64,000 nt of DNA, taken from positions 124,001-188,000 of the forward strand of contig CANKZQ010000003.1 in the NCBI GenBank assembly GCA_947488345.1, written 5' to 3'. This DNA comes from an uncultured Flavobacteriaceae bacterium. GTDB taxonomy: Bacteria; Bacteroidota; Bacteroidia; Flavobacteriales; Flavobacteriaceae. Positions within the stretch are counted from its first letter, which is position 1. Each line of letters starts with the position of its first letter. Shown piece after piece: positions 56,374 to 64,000 of the stretch. Below the pieces are notes generated by a model, which ran no database searches, was not told where the DNA came from, and was given only the letters and a program-made list of their open reading frames with translations. The translations under genes were made by a program, and so were the position numbers.

Positions 56374-57405
56374 TTATTTCTTATACTTTAAAACGGCCGA
56401 ACGCCCTTTTTTAAAAATTTTATTGCTGTTATGAGTTCCTTTACGGAGCGCTTTTTGTTCTTCAAATGGTAAATTGTAAACCTCCTGGCAGTCGGTAGAG
56501 CAACAACCCTGCATTTTATCACGACAAGATTCACATTGAATAAATAAGAGATGACAGGCTTCATTTTCGCAATTTACATGGGTATCGCAGGCTTCTCCAC
56601 ATTGATGACATTGGGCAATGACATCATCAGAAATACGCTCACCTCTTCTATGATCGAACACGAAATTCTTTCCGATAAATTTATTCTCTAAACTCTCACT
56701 TTTTACTTGACGAACATATTCAATAATACCTCCTTCTAACTGAAAAACATTTTTAAAGCCCTTATGCTTATAATAAGCGCTGGCTTTTTCGCAACGAATT
56801 CCTCCAGTACAATACATCAATAAATTCTTATCATCTTTATAATCCTTTAGATCTTCTTCAATAATATCTAATGAATCTCTAAAGGTATCAACATCTGGCG
56901 TAACAGCCCCTTCGAAATGTCCAATCTCACTTTCGTAATGATTTCGCATATCAACACAAATCGTGTTAGGATCTTCCAACATCCTATTGAACTCCTCTGC
57001 TTTTAAATGAACACCTTTATTCGTAACGTCAAAAGTTTCGTCAACCAATCCGTCAGCAACAATCTTTTTACGCACCTTTACTTTAAGCTTCAGAAATGAC
57101 ATATTATCTTGTTCAACCGCAATATTTAGTCGCACATTTTCAAGAAATGATATACTATCAATATGTGCTTTCAATTCGTCAAAATTCTCAGCAGGCACAG
57201 ATAATTGTCCGTTGATGCCTTCGTGCGCGACGTATATTCTACCTAAGATGTCGAGTTCGTTCCAAGCAAGAAATAAAAAGTTTCTAAATAATTGTGGATT
57301 CCCGATATGGGCATATTGATAGAAAGATAAGGTCAATCGTTGCTTTCCAGCTTCTTCGATTAACAAGGCTCTTTCTTTTGCGCTTAATGTATTGTACAGT
57401 TGCAT
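56374..57405 (-). CDS. trhO: tRNA uridine hydroxylase TrhO (rhodanese-like)
   Basis: 343 residues: N-terminal acylphosphatase-like region (IYVAHEGINGQLSVP), a rhodanese domain with MYCTGGIRCEKASAYYKHKGF carrying the active Cys, and a Cys-rich C-terminus (CHQCGEACDTHVNCENEACH, CESCRDKMQGCC) likely to bind zinc. TrhO makes 5-hydroxyuridine at tRNA position 34. It ends 2 bp from the end of the convergent small protein gene. Confidence 0.92.
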   Translation of the reverse strand: MQLYNTLSAKERALLIEEAGKQRLTLSFYQYAHIGNPQLFRNFLFLAWNELDILGRIYVAHEGINGQLSVPAENFDELKAHIDSISFLENVRLNIAVEQDNMSFLKLKVKVRKKIVADGLVDETFDVTNKGVHLKAEEFNRMLEDPNTICVDMRNHYESEIGHFEGAVTPDVDTFRDSLDIIEEDLKDYKDDKNLLMYCTGGIRCEKASAYYKHKGFKNVFQLEGGIIEYVRQVKSESLENKFIGKNFVFDHRRGERISDDVIAQCHQCGEACDTHVNCENEACHLLFIQCESCRDKMQGCCSTDCQEVYNLPFEEQKALRKGTHNSNKIFKKGRSAVLKYKK

Positions 57406-57446
57406 GCTATACCAATTTTAAGTTAAAAGAATATTTTTTAATGCCA

Positions 57447-57454
57447 CAAAAATA
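57447..57454 (-). promoter_or_regulatory. trhO promoter -7 element
   Basis: The minus-strand TATTTTTG, about 40 bp before the trhO start. Confidence 0.45.
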
Positions 57455-57601
57455 AAGCTTTTACCTAATGATTTATCAAAAATTACAACATTTTACTAGA
57501 ATTTGATAAAAATTCAACTTTCTGCACATTTTACAGCGATTGACGTTTTTATCTAGCAGATTTTTTTTAACCTTTGTAGACACAATATTAAAATCAAATT
57601 C

Positions 57602-58609
57602 ATGAGAGTTGCTGTTGTTGGCGCCACCGGAATGGTTGGTCAGGTAATGTTAGAAACCTTAGAGCGTAGAAATTTTCCTATTACAGAATTAATTCCTGTA
57701 GCTTCTGAAAGATCCATTGGTAAAAAAGTGGTGTATAAAGGAGATGAATATACCGTTGTAGGATTACAAACGGCTGTAGACATGCACCTGGATGTGGCGC
57801 TGTTTTCGGCTGGTGGTGGCACTTCTTTAGAATGGGCTCCTAAATTTGCTGAAGTCGGTACGATCGTGATCGACAATTCTTCTGCTTGGCGGATGGATGC
57901 CACAAAAAAACTGATCGTTCCAGAAATAAATGCTGCCTCATTAACAGAGCGTGACCGTATTATTGCTAATCCGAATTGTTCGACCATACAAATGGTCATG
58001 GCCTTAGCACCATTACATAAAAAATATGGTATTAAACGATTGGTAATCTCTACCTATCAATCGATTACTGGTACGGGTGTAAAAGCGGTACAGCAGTTAG
58101 AAAATGAATATGATAATAAAAAAGGAGAAATGGCATATCACTATCCTATCCATAGAAATGCGATTCCACATTGCGATGTTTTTGAAAGCAATGGTTACAC
58201 AAAAGAAGAATTAAAATTGGTTCGTGAAACACAAAAAATTTTAGATGATCGTGCTATTGCTATCACTGCGACTGCTGTTAGAATTCCTGTGGTTGGAGGA
58301 CATAGCGAAAGTGTGAATATTGAGTTTGAAAATGAATTCGATGTATCGGAAGTGCGTAAATTATTAAGTGAAACAGATGGTGTTACTGTCCAAGATAATA
58401 CCGATACCAATACCTATCCAATGCCTATATATGCAGAAGGTAAAGATGATGTTTTCGTGGGTAGGATACGTCGAGATTTATCGCAACCTAATACCTTAAA
58501 CATGTGGATCGTTTCTGACAATCTACGAAAAGGAGCTGCTACAAATGCGGTTCAAATTGCCGAATATTTAGTAGCTAACAAGCTAATTTCAAATAAGGTA
58601 GTGTCTTAA
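57602..58609 (+). CDS. asd: Aspartate-semialdehyde dehydrogenase
   Basis: 335 residues: NADP-binding VAVVGATGMVGQVMLETL, the catalytic Cys in IANPNCSTIQMVMAL, STYQSITGTGVKAVQQL and the His in RIPVVGGHSESVNIEFE. It makes aspartate semialdehyde for Lys, Thr, Met and diaminopimelate. A near-consensus AACCTTTG (57569-57576) may be its -7 element. Confidence 0.96.
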   Translation: MRVAVVGATGMVGQVMLETLERRNFPITELIPVASERSIGKKVVYKGDEYTVVGLQTAVDMHLDVALFSAGGGTSLEWAPKFAEVGTIVIDNSSAWRMDATKKLIVPEINAASLTERDRIIANPNCSTIQMVMALAPLHKKYGIKRLVISTYQSITGTGVKAVQQLENEYDNKKGEMAYHYPIHRNAIPHCDVFESNGYTKEELKLVRETQKILDDRAIAITATAVRIPVVGGHSESVNIEFENEFDVSEVRKLLSETDGVTVQDNTDTNTYPMPIYAEGKDDVFVGRIRRDLSQPNTLNMWIVSDNLRKGAATNAVQIAEYLVANKLISNKVVS

Positions 58610-58634
58610 TTTGAAGGTTACAAATGATAAAAAA

Positions 58635-58659
58635 GTCTGAATTATGATTCAGACTTTTT
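58635..58659. terminator. Bidirectional terminator overlapping the thioredoxin 3' end
   Basis: GTCTGAAT (58635-58642) pairs with ATTCAGAC (58647-58654), with A- and T-runs outside. It ends both asd and the convergent thioredoxin gene, whose stop codon lies in the loop. Confidence 0.8.
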
Positions 58660-59013
58660 CACTTTTAACACATCTTCAATAATTTGTTCAAGTTGATGCT
58701 TTGGCAAAGCTCCATTTGCCATTTGAGGTTGCTCATTATTAGGAGGACAAAACAGCATCGATGGGATGCTTCTGATAGCAAAAGCAGCAGATAATTCTTG
58801 TTCGGCTTCAGTATCTACTTTATAAATATGGATTTTTCCATCATATTCCTCACTTAACTGTTCTAAAACCGGAGCTAACGCCTTACACGGACCACACCAA
58901 TCGGCATAAAAATCAATGATGCAAGGAATATCTCCTTCATATTTCCATTCCTTATTCTCTTCATAATTAAAAACTTTTTCTAGAAAAGTTTCTTTGGTTA
59001 ACAATGTTGTCAT
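58642..59013 (-). CDS. Thioredoxin-family protein
   Basis: 123 residues, one thioredoxin domain with DFYADWCGPCKALAPVL and the cis-Pro region in RSIPSMLFCPPN. No signal peptide, so a cytoplasmic disulfide reductase. It differs from the housekeeping form by an N-terminal extension of about 20 residues (FLEKVFNYEENKEWKYEGD). Confidence 0.92.
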   Translation of the reverse strand: MTTLLTKETFLEKVFNYEENKEWKYEGDIPCIIDFYADWCGPCKALAPVLEQLSEEYDGKIHIYKVDTEAEQELSAAFAIRSIPSMLFCPPNNEQPQMANGALPKHQLEQIIEDVLKVKKSES

Positions 59014-59174
59014 AAATATTCTTTTATCTGTTTAATGTCAATAATTATTCCACATTTTCTCATGTCATATTGACGCTAATTTAGTCGCTATAATTGACAT
59101 AACTAACTCATTTTGTAAGAATTTGGTAAATTGTGCATCAAATCAATTAATTACTAACTTAATATTTATCATTT

Positions 59175-59543
59175 ATGAGCAGAAAAGTATCGATGATCTT
59201 ACGGATCATTTTGGCCATAGTCCTGATTGTTTTCGGACTAAACAAGTTTGCACATTTCTTGCCAGACCCTGAAGTTACTGGAGAAGCAGCCGAATTTTTA
59301 GGAGCTTTAGGTAAAGCGGGATATTTTCCAATATTGGGTGTTCTGGAGATTCTAGCAGGATTCTTATTATTAACCAATAAATGGGTTGGATTTGCTTTGG
59401 TCTTGACCTCAGCATTGGCGGCAAACTTTTTAATTTTTCATGTCAAGTATGACCTTGCCGGATCTGGTCCAGCTGCATTAGTAACCCTATTAACGATTGC
59501 CTTGATCTACGGAAACTGGGGTCGATTTCGCTCGCTCCTATAG
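59175..59543 (+). CDS. DoxX-like membrane protein
   Basis: 122 residues with four membrane helices and DoxX-type features (VFGLNKFAHFLPDP, LGVLEILAGFLLL, IFHVKYDL). The family has been linked to thiol and oxidative stress functions, but the role here is unknown. Followed by a strong terminator. Confidence 0.8.
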   Translation: MSRKVSMILRIILAIVLIVFGLNKFAHFLPDPEVTGEAAEFLGALGKAGYFPILGVLEILAGFLLLTNKWVGFALVLTSALAANFLIFHVKYDLAGSGPAALVTLLTIALIYGNWGRFRSLL

Positions 59544-59594
59544 CGCATGCCCTATGAGTTCAAAAGAACTTTTCTTTAAGATTACAGAACGTAC

Positions 59595-59625
59595 AAAGCC
59601 GCTGAGCAATCAGCGGCTTTTTCGT
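59595..59625 (+). terminator. Intrinsic terminator after the DoxX gene
   Basis: AAAGCCGCTGA (59595-59605), loop GCAA, TCAGCGGCTTT (59610-59620), then a T-run. Confidence 0.88.
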
Positions 59626-59681
59626 TGTCCTAATTTTGAGTAGCTTTACCCATAGAAAACACTAACCCCAATCTTGTTAAA

Positions 59682-61613
59682 ATGAAATCAATTATTAGAA
59701 TCACTCTATTTTTACTTGTAAGTATCAGTTTTGTTCAATGTAAAAAAACAACTACGAAATTACTTGGCGAGGAAAAACCCGACACCTATGTAAAAGACAA
59801 CTACGACAAACAAGAGGTTGCTATTGAAATGCGAGATGGTATCAAATTACACACCACCATTTATTCGCCTAAAGATAAAAGCAAAGAATACCCAATTCTG
59901 ATGATGCGTACTCCCTATAGCTCTCGACCTTATGGGGAAGGAAAATTTCGTGAAAGAATTGGACCAAATGTACATTTAATGAAAGAAGGGAATATCATCG
60001 TATATCAAGATGTTCGTGGGCGTTGGATGAGTGAAGGAACCTATGATAACATGCGAGCCTACATCCCAAACAAAAAGTCGAATACTGATATAGATGAAAG
60101 CTCCGACACTTATGACACGATCGATTGGCTGGTAAAAAACGTTGAAAATAATAATGGCAACGTTGGTACCTGGGGAATTTCATATCCAGGGTTTTATGCC
60201 ACCTATTCAACACTCGACGCCCATCCTGCCTTAAAAGCGGCTTCTCCGCAAGCTTGTATTGGAGATTTTTACTTTGATGATTTTCATCATAATGGCGCTT
60301 ACCTATTGAGCTATTTTAGAGCAACTGCTTTGTTCGGCACACAAAAAGATGCTCCAACTGATACCGCTTGGTACAAATTACCTGATATCAAAACGAAAGA
60401 TCAATATCAATTCTTTTTAGATGCTGGCCCATTGAGCAATTTGAACAAATACTTTGAGTACGAAACATTAGATAACCCTGGACTCAAAAAAGATGATATG
60501 ACGGATGACTTTTTTTGGAATGAACTAAAAGAGCATCCAAATTATGACAGTGTTTGGCAGAGCAAAGGAATTATCCAACACCTTAAAGATATCAAACCAT
60601 CGGTGGCTACCATGATTGTAGGTGGATGGTTCGATGCCGAAGATTTATATGGTCCTCTCGAAACTTATAAGAACATAGAAAAATACAACCCCAGCAATTA
60701 CAATACAGTAGTTTTTGGTCCTTGGGATCATGGTGCTTGGGCTCGCAGTAGAGGCAAAAACATTGTAGGTAACTACTATTTTGGGGATTCAATTTCAGAA
60801 TTCTTTCAACAAGACATTGAAACCAAATTCTTTAACCATTTCTTAAAAGGGACAGGAGATAAAAATTCTGGTCTTCCGGAAGCTTATGTCTATGATTCTG
60901 GTAAGAAAGATTGGAAAACCTATGATAGCTGGCCTCCAGAGAATGTCACTAGACAGGCTATGTACTTATCTAGTGATCAAAATTTAACCGCGAAAGCACA
61001 AAATACCACTGGCTTAAAGTTTATTAGTGATTTGAAACGTCCAGTGCCCTACTCTGAAGATATTAAAACAGTTTTTACCCCGAGAAAATATATGACAGAT
61101 GATCAACGGTTTGCCGCCCGTAGACCTGACGTATTGGTTTTTGAGACCGATGTATTGGACGAAGACTTAACCTTAGCCGGAGATATCATGGCAAAGCTTA
61201 AAGTAGCGACTACCGGTACAGATGCCGACTGGATTGTAAAAATCATAGATGTGCACCCTGCAGATGCAGAAGAACAAAAAGAAGGCATGCAAGACCATCT
61301 AAAAATGAGTAATTATCATTTAATGGTGCGCAGTGAAGTGATGCGTGGTAAATTTAGAAACAGTTTTTCAAATCCCGAACCTTTCGTTCCGAATAAACAA
61401 ACAGATGTCAATATAAAATTACAAGATGTATATCACACCATTAAAAAAGGACATAAACTACAAGTACAAGTTCAAAGTACTTGGTTCCCACTTATTGATT
61501 TGAATCCTCAAACGTATGTAGACAATATTTTTAAGGCTACTGAAGACGATTTCAAAACACAAACACATACGGTGTTTACGTCATCATCTATTGAATTTTC
61601 GGTTTTGAAGTAG
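59682..61613 (+). CDS. CocE/NonD-family (S15) serine hydrolase, lipoprotein
   Basis: 643 residues: lipobox (LLVSISFVQCKKTT), an alpha/beta hydrolase core with MRTPYSSRPYGEG, the nucleophile Ser near 167 in GTWGISYPGFYATYS, Asp region GGWFDAEDLYGP and His in FGPWDHGAW, then the C-terminal jelly-roll of Xaa-Pro peptidase/CocE enzymes. It may cleave acyl groups or dipeptides outside the cytoplasm. A near-consensus -7 box (TAGCTTTA, 59641-59648) lies upstream. Confidence 0.9.
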   Translation: MKSIIRITLFLLVSISFVQCKKTTTKLLGEEKPDTYVKDNYDKQEVAIEMRDGIKLHTTIYSPKDKSKEYPILMMRTPYSSRPYGEGKFRERIGPNVHLMKEGNIIVYQDVRGRWMSEGTYDNMRAYIPNKKSNTDIDESSDTYDTIDWLVKNVENNNGNVGTWGISYPGFYATYSTLDAHPALKAASPQACIGDFYFDDFHHNGAYLLSYFRATALFGTQKDAPTDTAWYKLPDIKTKDQYQFFLDAGPLSNLNKYFEYETLDNPGLKKDDMTDDFFWNELKEHPNYDSVWQSKGIIQHLKDIKPSVATMIVGGWFDAEDLYGPLETYKNIEKYNPSNYNTVVFGPWDHGAWARSRGKNIVGNYYFGDSISEFFQQDIETKFFNHFLKGTGDKNSGLPEAYVYDSGKKDWKTYDSWPPENVTRQAMYLSSDQNLTAKAQNTTGLKFISDLKRPVPYSEDIKTVFTPRKYMTDDQRFAARRPDVLVFETDVLDEDLTLAGDIMAKLKVATTGTDADWIVKIIDVHPADAEEQKEGMQDHLKMSNYHLMVRSEVMRGKFRNSFSNPEPFVPNKQTDVNIKLQDVYHTIKKGHKLQVQVQSTWFPLIDLNPQTYVDNIFKATEDDFKTQTHTVFTSSSIEFSVLK

Positions 61614-61647
61614 AGACTCACAATGATTAATACATGAAATTATCTAG

Positions 61648-63024
61648 ATGTTAAAAAAATGCATTTACATATTTCTTCTTTGTTACGGTCAGTCAATTTT
61701 ATGCCAAGAAACTACTTTTCATAGAGGAAAAATTATAGATTCAATACAAATAAGTAAAGAATCTGATGAATCATATGCATTATATTTACCAAGTGATTTC
61801 GTCAATACAGAATTATCGCCCATTGTATTTATTTTCGATCCGGTAGCTAGAGGTAAGATTGGCATTCACCCTTTCATTAAAGCTGCGGAAAAGTATGGTT
61901 ATATTTTAGTTTGCTCAAATAGTTCTAAAAATGGATCATTTGAAAAAAACATTGAAATTGCCAATCGTTTGTTTGAAAAAGTATTTTCTCAATTTAGCAT
62001 CAATCCTAAAAGAATATATACTGCAGGATTTTCTGGTGGCGCTCGATTAGCTTCGACAATAGCCGTTTTGACCAAACAAATTCAAGGTGTTATCGCTTGT
62101 GGTGCTGGGTTTTCATCATATCAAATTGGTTTTCCTGATGCCATGGATTTTTCATATGCAGCCATTGTAGGAGATGAAGATATGAATTTACTTGAAATGC
62201 ATAAGGCTAGAAACTATATATCTAAGTTTAAAGTTTCTAATGAATTATTCGTCTATGAAATGAATCATAAATGGCCTACCCAAGAGCAAGTTTTAATAGC
62301 GTTCGATTGGTTAGAATTAGAAGCTTATCGAAAAGGGCTAGTTCCGACAGATAAAACTAAAATTGAAACCACTTATATCGACTACCACACAAGAGCGAAA
62401 AAGCTAGAGGAAAATGAGAAGCTGTTATATGCTATTGACGACTATCAAAGAATTATTAAAAACTTTGATCCTTATTTTGAGTTAGATAGTATAACCACCA
62501 CCATAGATCGACTACATAAAAATAAGTCTGTAAGAAAAGAGAAAAAAGAATTAAAGTCCATTTTTGACAGAGAAGACAATCTCAGAAACATGTTCGTAAT
62601 GAGATTTAGAAAAGATCTTATTACTAAGAACATAAATTTTAAATGGTGGAAATCGGAAATTAAAAAACTCAAAAAAGAAGAAACATCAGCGACATTTAAT
62701 AAGAAAAAAATGTTGAAACGACTACTTTACAGTGTCTTTGCAATAGCTATTGAAACTGTAAATGTTGGTCCTAAAGTTTCCACCATAGAACAGAAAATTT
62801 TTTGTTATGATATTTGCATTCTTGTGTACCCCAAATATCCATTACCCTATTTTAAGCAAATAGAAAATTTTCTTGGTATCAATGAGAAATCCAAAGCTTT
62901 AGATTATTTAGAAAGGCTAATTGACAATGGATACACAAATATGAATGCTTTGAAAACTAACGTGATCTTTCAAAGTCTAAAAAACGACGAGCGGTTTATT
63001 GAATTGACCAAAGACAAATTTTAA
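61648..63024 (+). CDS. Secreted alpha/beta hydrolase with helical C-terminal domain
   Basis: 458 residues: signal peptide (CIYIFLLCYGQSILCQ), an alpha/beta hydrolase domain (about 25-230) with the nucleophile Ser129 in TAGFSGGARLAS, an acidic residue in VGDEDMNLLEM and the His in YEMNHKWP, then a charged helical region (about 235-458) with a TPR-like end (KSKALDYLERLIDNGYTNMNAL). Esterase or peptidase activity is likely; substrate unknown. Its stop codon overlaps that of the convergent MFS gene by a few bases. Confidence 0.75.
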   Translation: MLKKCIYIFLLCYGQSILCQETTFHRGKIIDSIQISKESDESYALYLPSDFVNTELSPIVFIFDPVARGKIGIHPFIKAAEKYGYILVCSNSSKNGSFEKNIEIANRLFEKVFSQFSINPKRIYTAGFSGGARLASTIAVLTKQIQGVIACGAGFSSYQIGFPDAMDFSYAAIVGDEDMNLLEMHKARNYISKFKVSNELFVYEMNHKWPTQEQVLIAFDWLELEAYRKGLVPTDKTKIETTYIDYHTRAKKLEENEKLLYAIDDYQRIIKNFDPYFELDSITTTIDRLHKNKSVRKEKKELKSIFDREDNLRNMFVMRFRKDLITKNINFKWWKSEIKKLKKEETSATFNKKKMLKRLLYSVFAIAIETVNVGPKVSTIEQKIFCYDICILVYPKYPLPYFKQIENFLGINEKSKALDYLERLIDNGYTNMNALKTNVIFQSLKNDERFIELTKDKF

Positions 63025-64000
63025 TTAGCAACCTTCTTTTTTAATATATAAGCCAATATCACCGCAATTACACTCAATACAACCATGACATACCAATTCG
63101 TCTCAAAACCGAATCTATCAATGACTTCGAGACTTATTTTTCCACTAAACGTTGTGGCAATGGCGAATGCTGTTGTATAAGCAGCCATGTATGCCCCCTC
63201 TTTTCCTTTGATGGCTCTCGTCATTGCGAACCTATTCGTGTAAGGAAAGGCCAACATTTCGGCTACCGTAATCAAAATCATCCCAATAACAAGTATACCT
63301 ATCCAATTCGTTAAATTTAACACCAAGAAACTGAGTCCAAACAATCCTAACGAAAAAGCAATAATTTGAATTTTATTCCTTGATGATTCTTCTAGCTTAT
63401 GTATCAATGGCATTTCTGTTAAAAAGATGATACCTCCATTTAGTGATATCAACAACCCTATTTGAAGTTCACTTAATGCATATATATTTTTATAAAACAA
63501 GGGTAATGTCACAATAAATTGCCAAAATACAAATGCCATTAAAAAAACAATTCCTAAGAAAAGTATATAGGGCCTATCTTTAAAAATGGATGTTCTTTTG
63601 TCTTCCGTTTCTACAAGTTCCTTCCTCTCAAAAGGCTTATTTTTCAACAAAAATCGAAACAGAGCAATCGCAACTATACAAGTAACACCATCTATCCAAA
63701 ACAACCCATTAAAACCAATAGTAGCAATAATCAATCCGCCAATAGCTGGCCCAAAGGAAACACCCAAATTAATAGCCAATCGTAAAAGCGTAAGTGATCT
63801 CGTTTGGTTTTCGGGTTTACTGTAGGCATTCAGTGACACAAAAAGTGCAGGTCTAAAGGCATCAGCAACAATCATTGTAATAAAAATACCAACTATAAAA
63901 CCTTCAAAAGTAGTGATATACTGCAAACCAATAAATAAGAAACCTGTATATAACAGACTCCAAAACATCACCATATAATAACCAACTCTATCGGTTAATT
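63021..64000 (-). CDS. MFS transporter, 5'-truncated by the window end
   Basis: The frame runs off the right edge (read LTDRVGYYMVMFW), so the Met at 63974 is internal: LTDRVG is part of MFS motif A between segments 2 and 3. About ten membrane segments remain. The region NQTRSLTLLRLAINLGVSFGPAIGG suits drug/proton antiporter-like (MdtG/YfcJ-type) carriers. Substrate unknown. Confidence 0.85.
   Translation of the reverse strand, partial: LTDRVGYYMVMFWSLLYTGFLFIGLQYITTFEGFIVGIFITMIVADAFRPALFVSLNAYSKPENQTRSLTLLRLAINLGVSFGPAIGGLIIATIGFNGLFWIDGVTCIVAIALFRFLLKNKPFERKELVETEDKRTSIFKDRPYILFLGIVFLMAFVFWQFIVTLPLFYKNIYALSELQIGLLISLNGGIIFLTEMPLIHKLEESSRNKIQIIAFSLGLFGLSFLVLNLTNWIGILVIGMILITVAEMLAFPYTNRFAMTRAIKGKEGAYMAAYTTAFAIATTFSGKISLEVIDRFGFETNWYVMVVLSVIAVILAYILKKKVAN

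Overview
The window comes from an AT-rich genome with hallmarks of a marine, alga-associated member of the Bacteroidota, most likely a Flavobacteriaceae. The hallmarks are two SusC/SusD pairs, a type IX secretion sorting tail, lipoprotein signals ending in Cys, an alginate-degradation locus, and promoters of the Bacteroidota form (TTTG-N19-TAnnTTTG). I see no tRNA, rRNA, CRISPR array, insertion sequence or phage gene. The genus cannot be fixed from the sequence alone.

Region 1 (1-20457) holds the 3' end of a secreted T9SS cargo protein, then a minus-strand operon read 16044 to 1291: SusC, SusD, a large FG-GAP/UnbV lipoprotein, a GH36 alpha-galactosidase without a signal peptide, a vSGLT-like sodium/sugar symporter, and one polypeptide that fuses glycerol kinase (GlpK) to glycerol-3-phosphate dehydrogenase (GlpD). 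Upstream lie a GntR-type regulator with a LacI-like sensor domain, a Nudix-type regulator, and divergent galK-galT. Together they could import a galactosyl-glycerol, split it in the cytoplasm, and feed galactose to the Leloir pathway and glycerol to glycolysis. My leading inference is a locus for floridoside, the red-algal 2-O-alpha-galactosylglycerol, or a related compound.

Region 2 (20463-44024) is a complete alginate utilisation system, all on the minus strand. It carries a PL6 lyase, four PL7 lyases in two duplicated pairs, a PL17 oligoalginate lyase, SusC/SusD plus a PKD surface protein, KdgF, two SDR reductases (DEH to KDG), two PfkB-type kinases, KDPG aldolase, an MFS uronate transporter, an Nramp-fold transporter lacking the metal-binding motif, and a FadR-type GntR regulator. 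Three promoters in it share tandem TTGGTTTACCAA-like operators with an exact 13-bp period that overlap the -7 box. This defines a probable regulon.

Region 3 (44063-64000) is mostly ordinary chromosome: a PLP-dependent aminotransferase under an unusual long palindrome, DsbD, an OmpA-like protein, an ECF sigma factor with a membrane partner, MnmD, IlvE, an ATP-grasp enzyme with a MazG-like partner, an SDR, TrhO, Asd, a thioredoxin, DoxX, two serine hydrolases and an MFS transporter cut by the window end.
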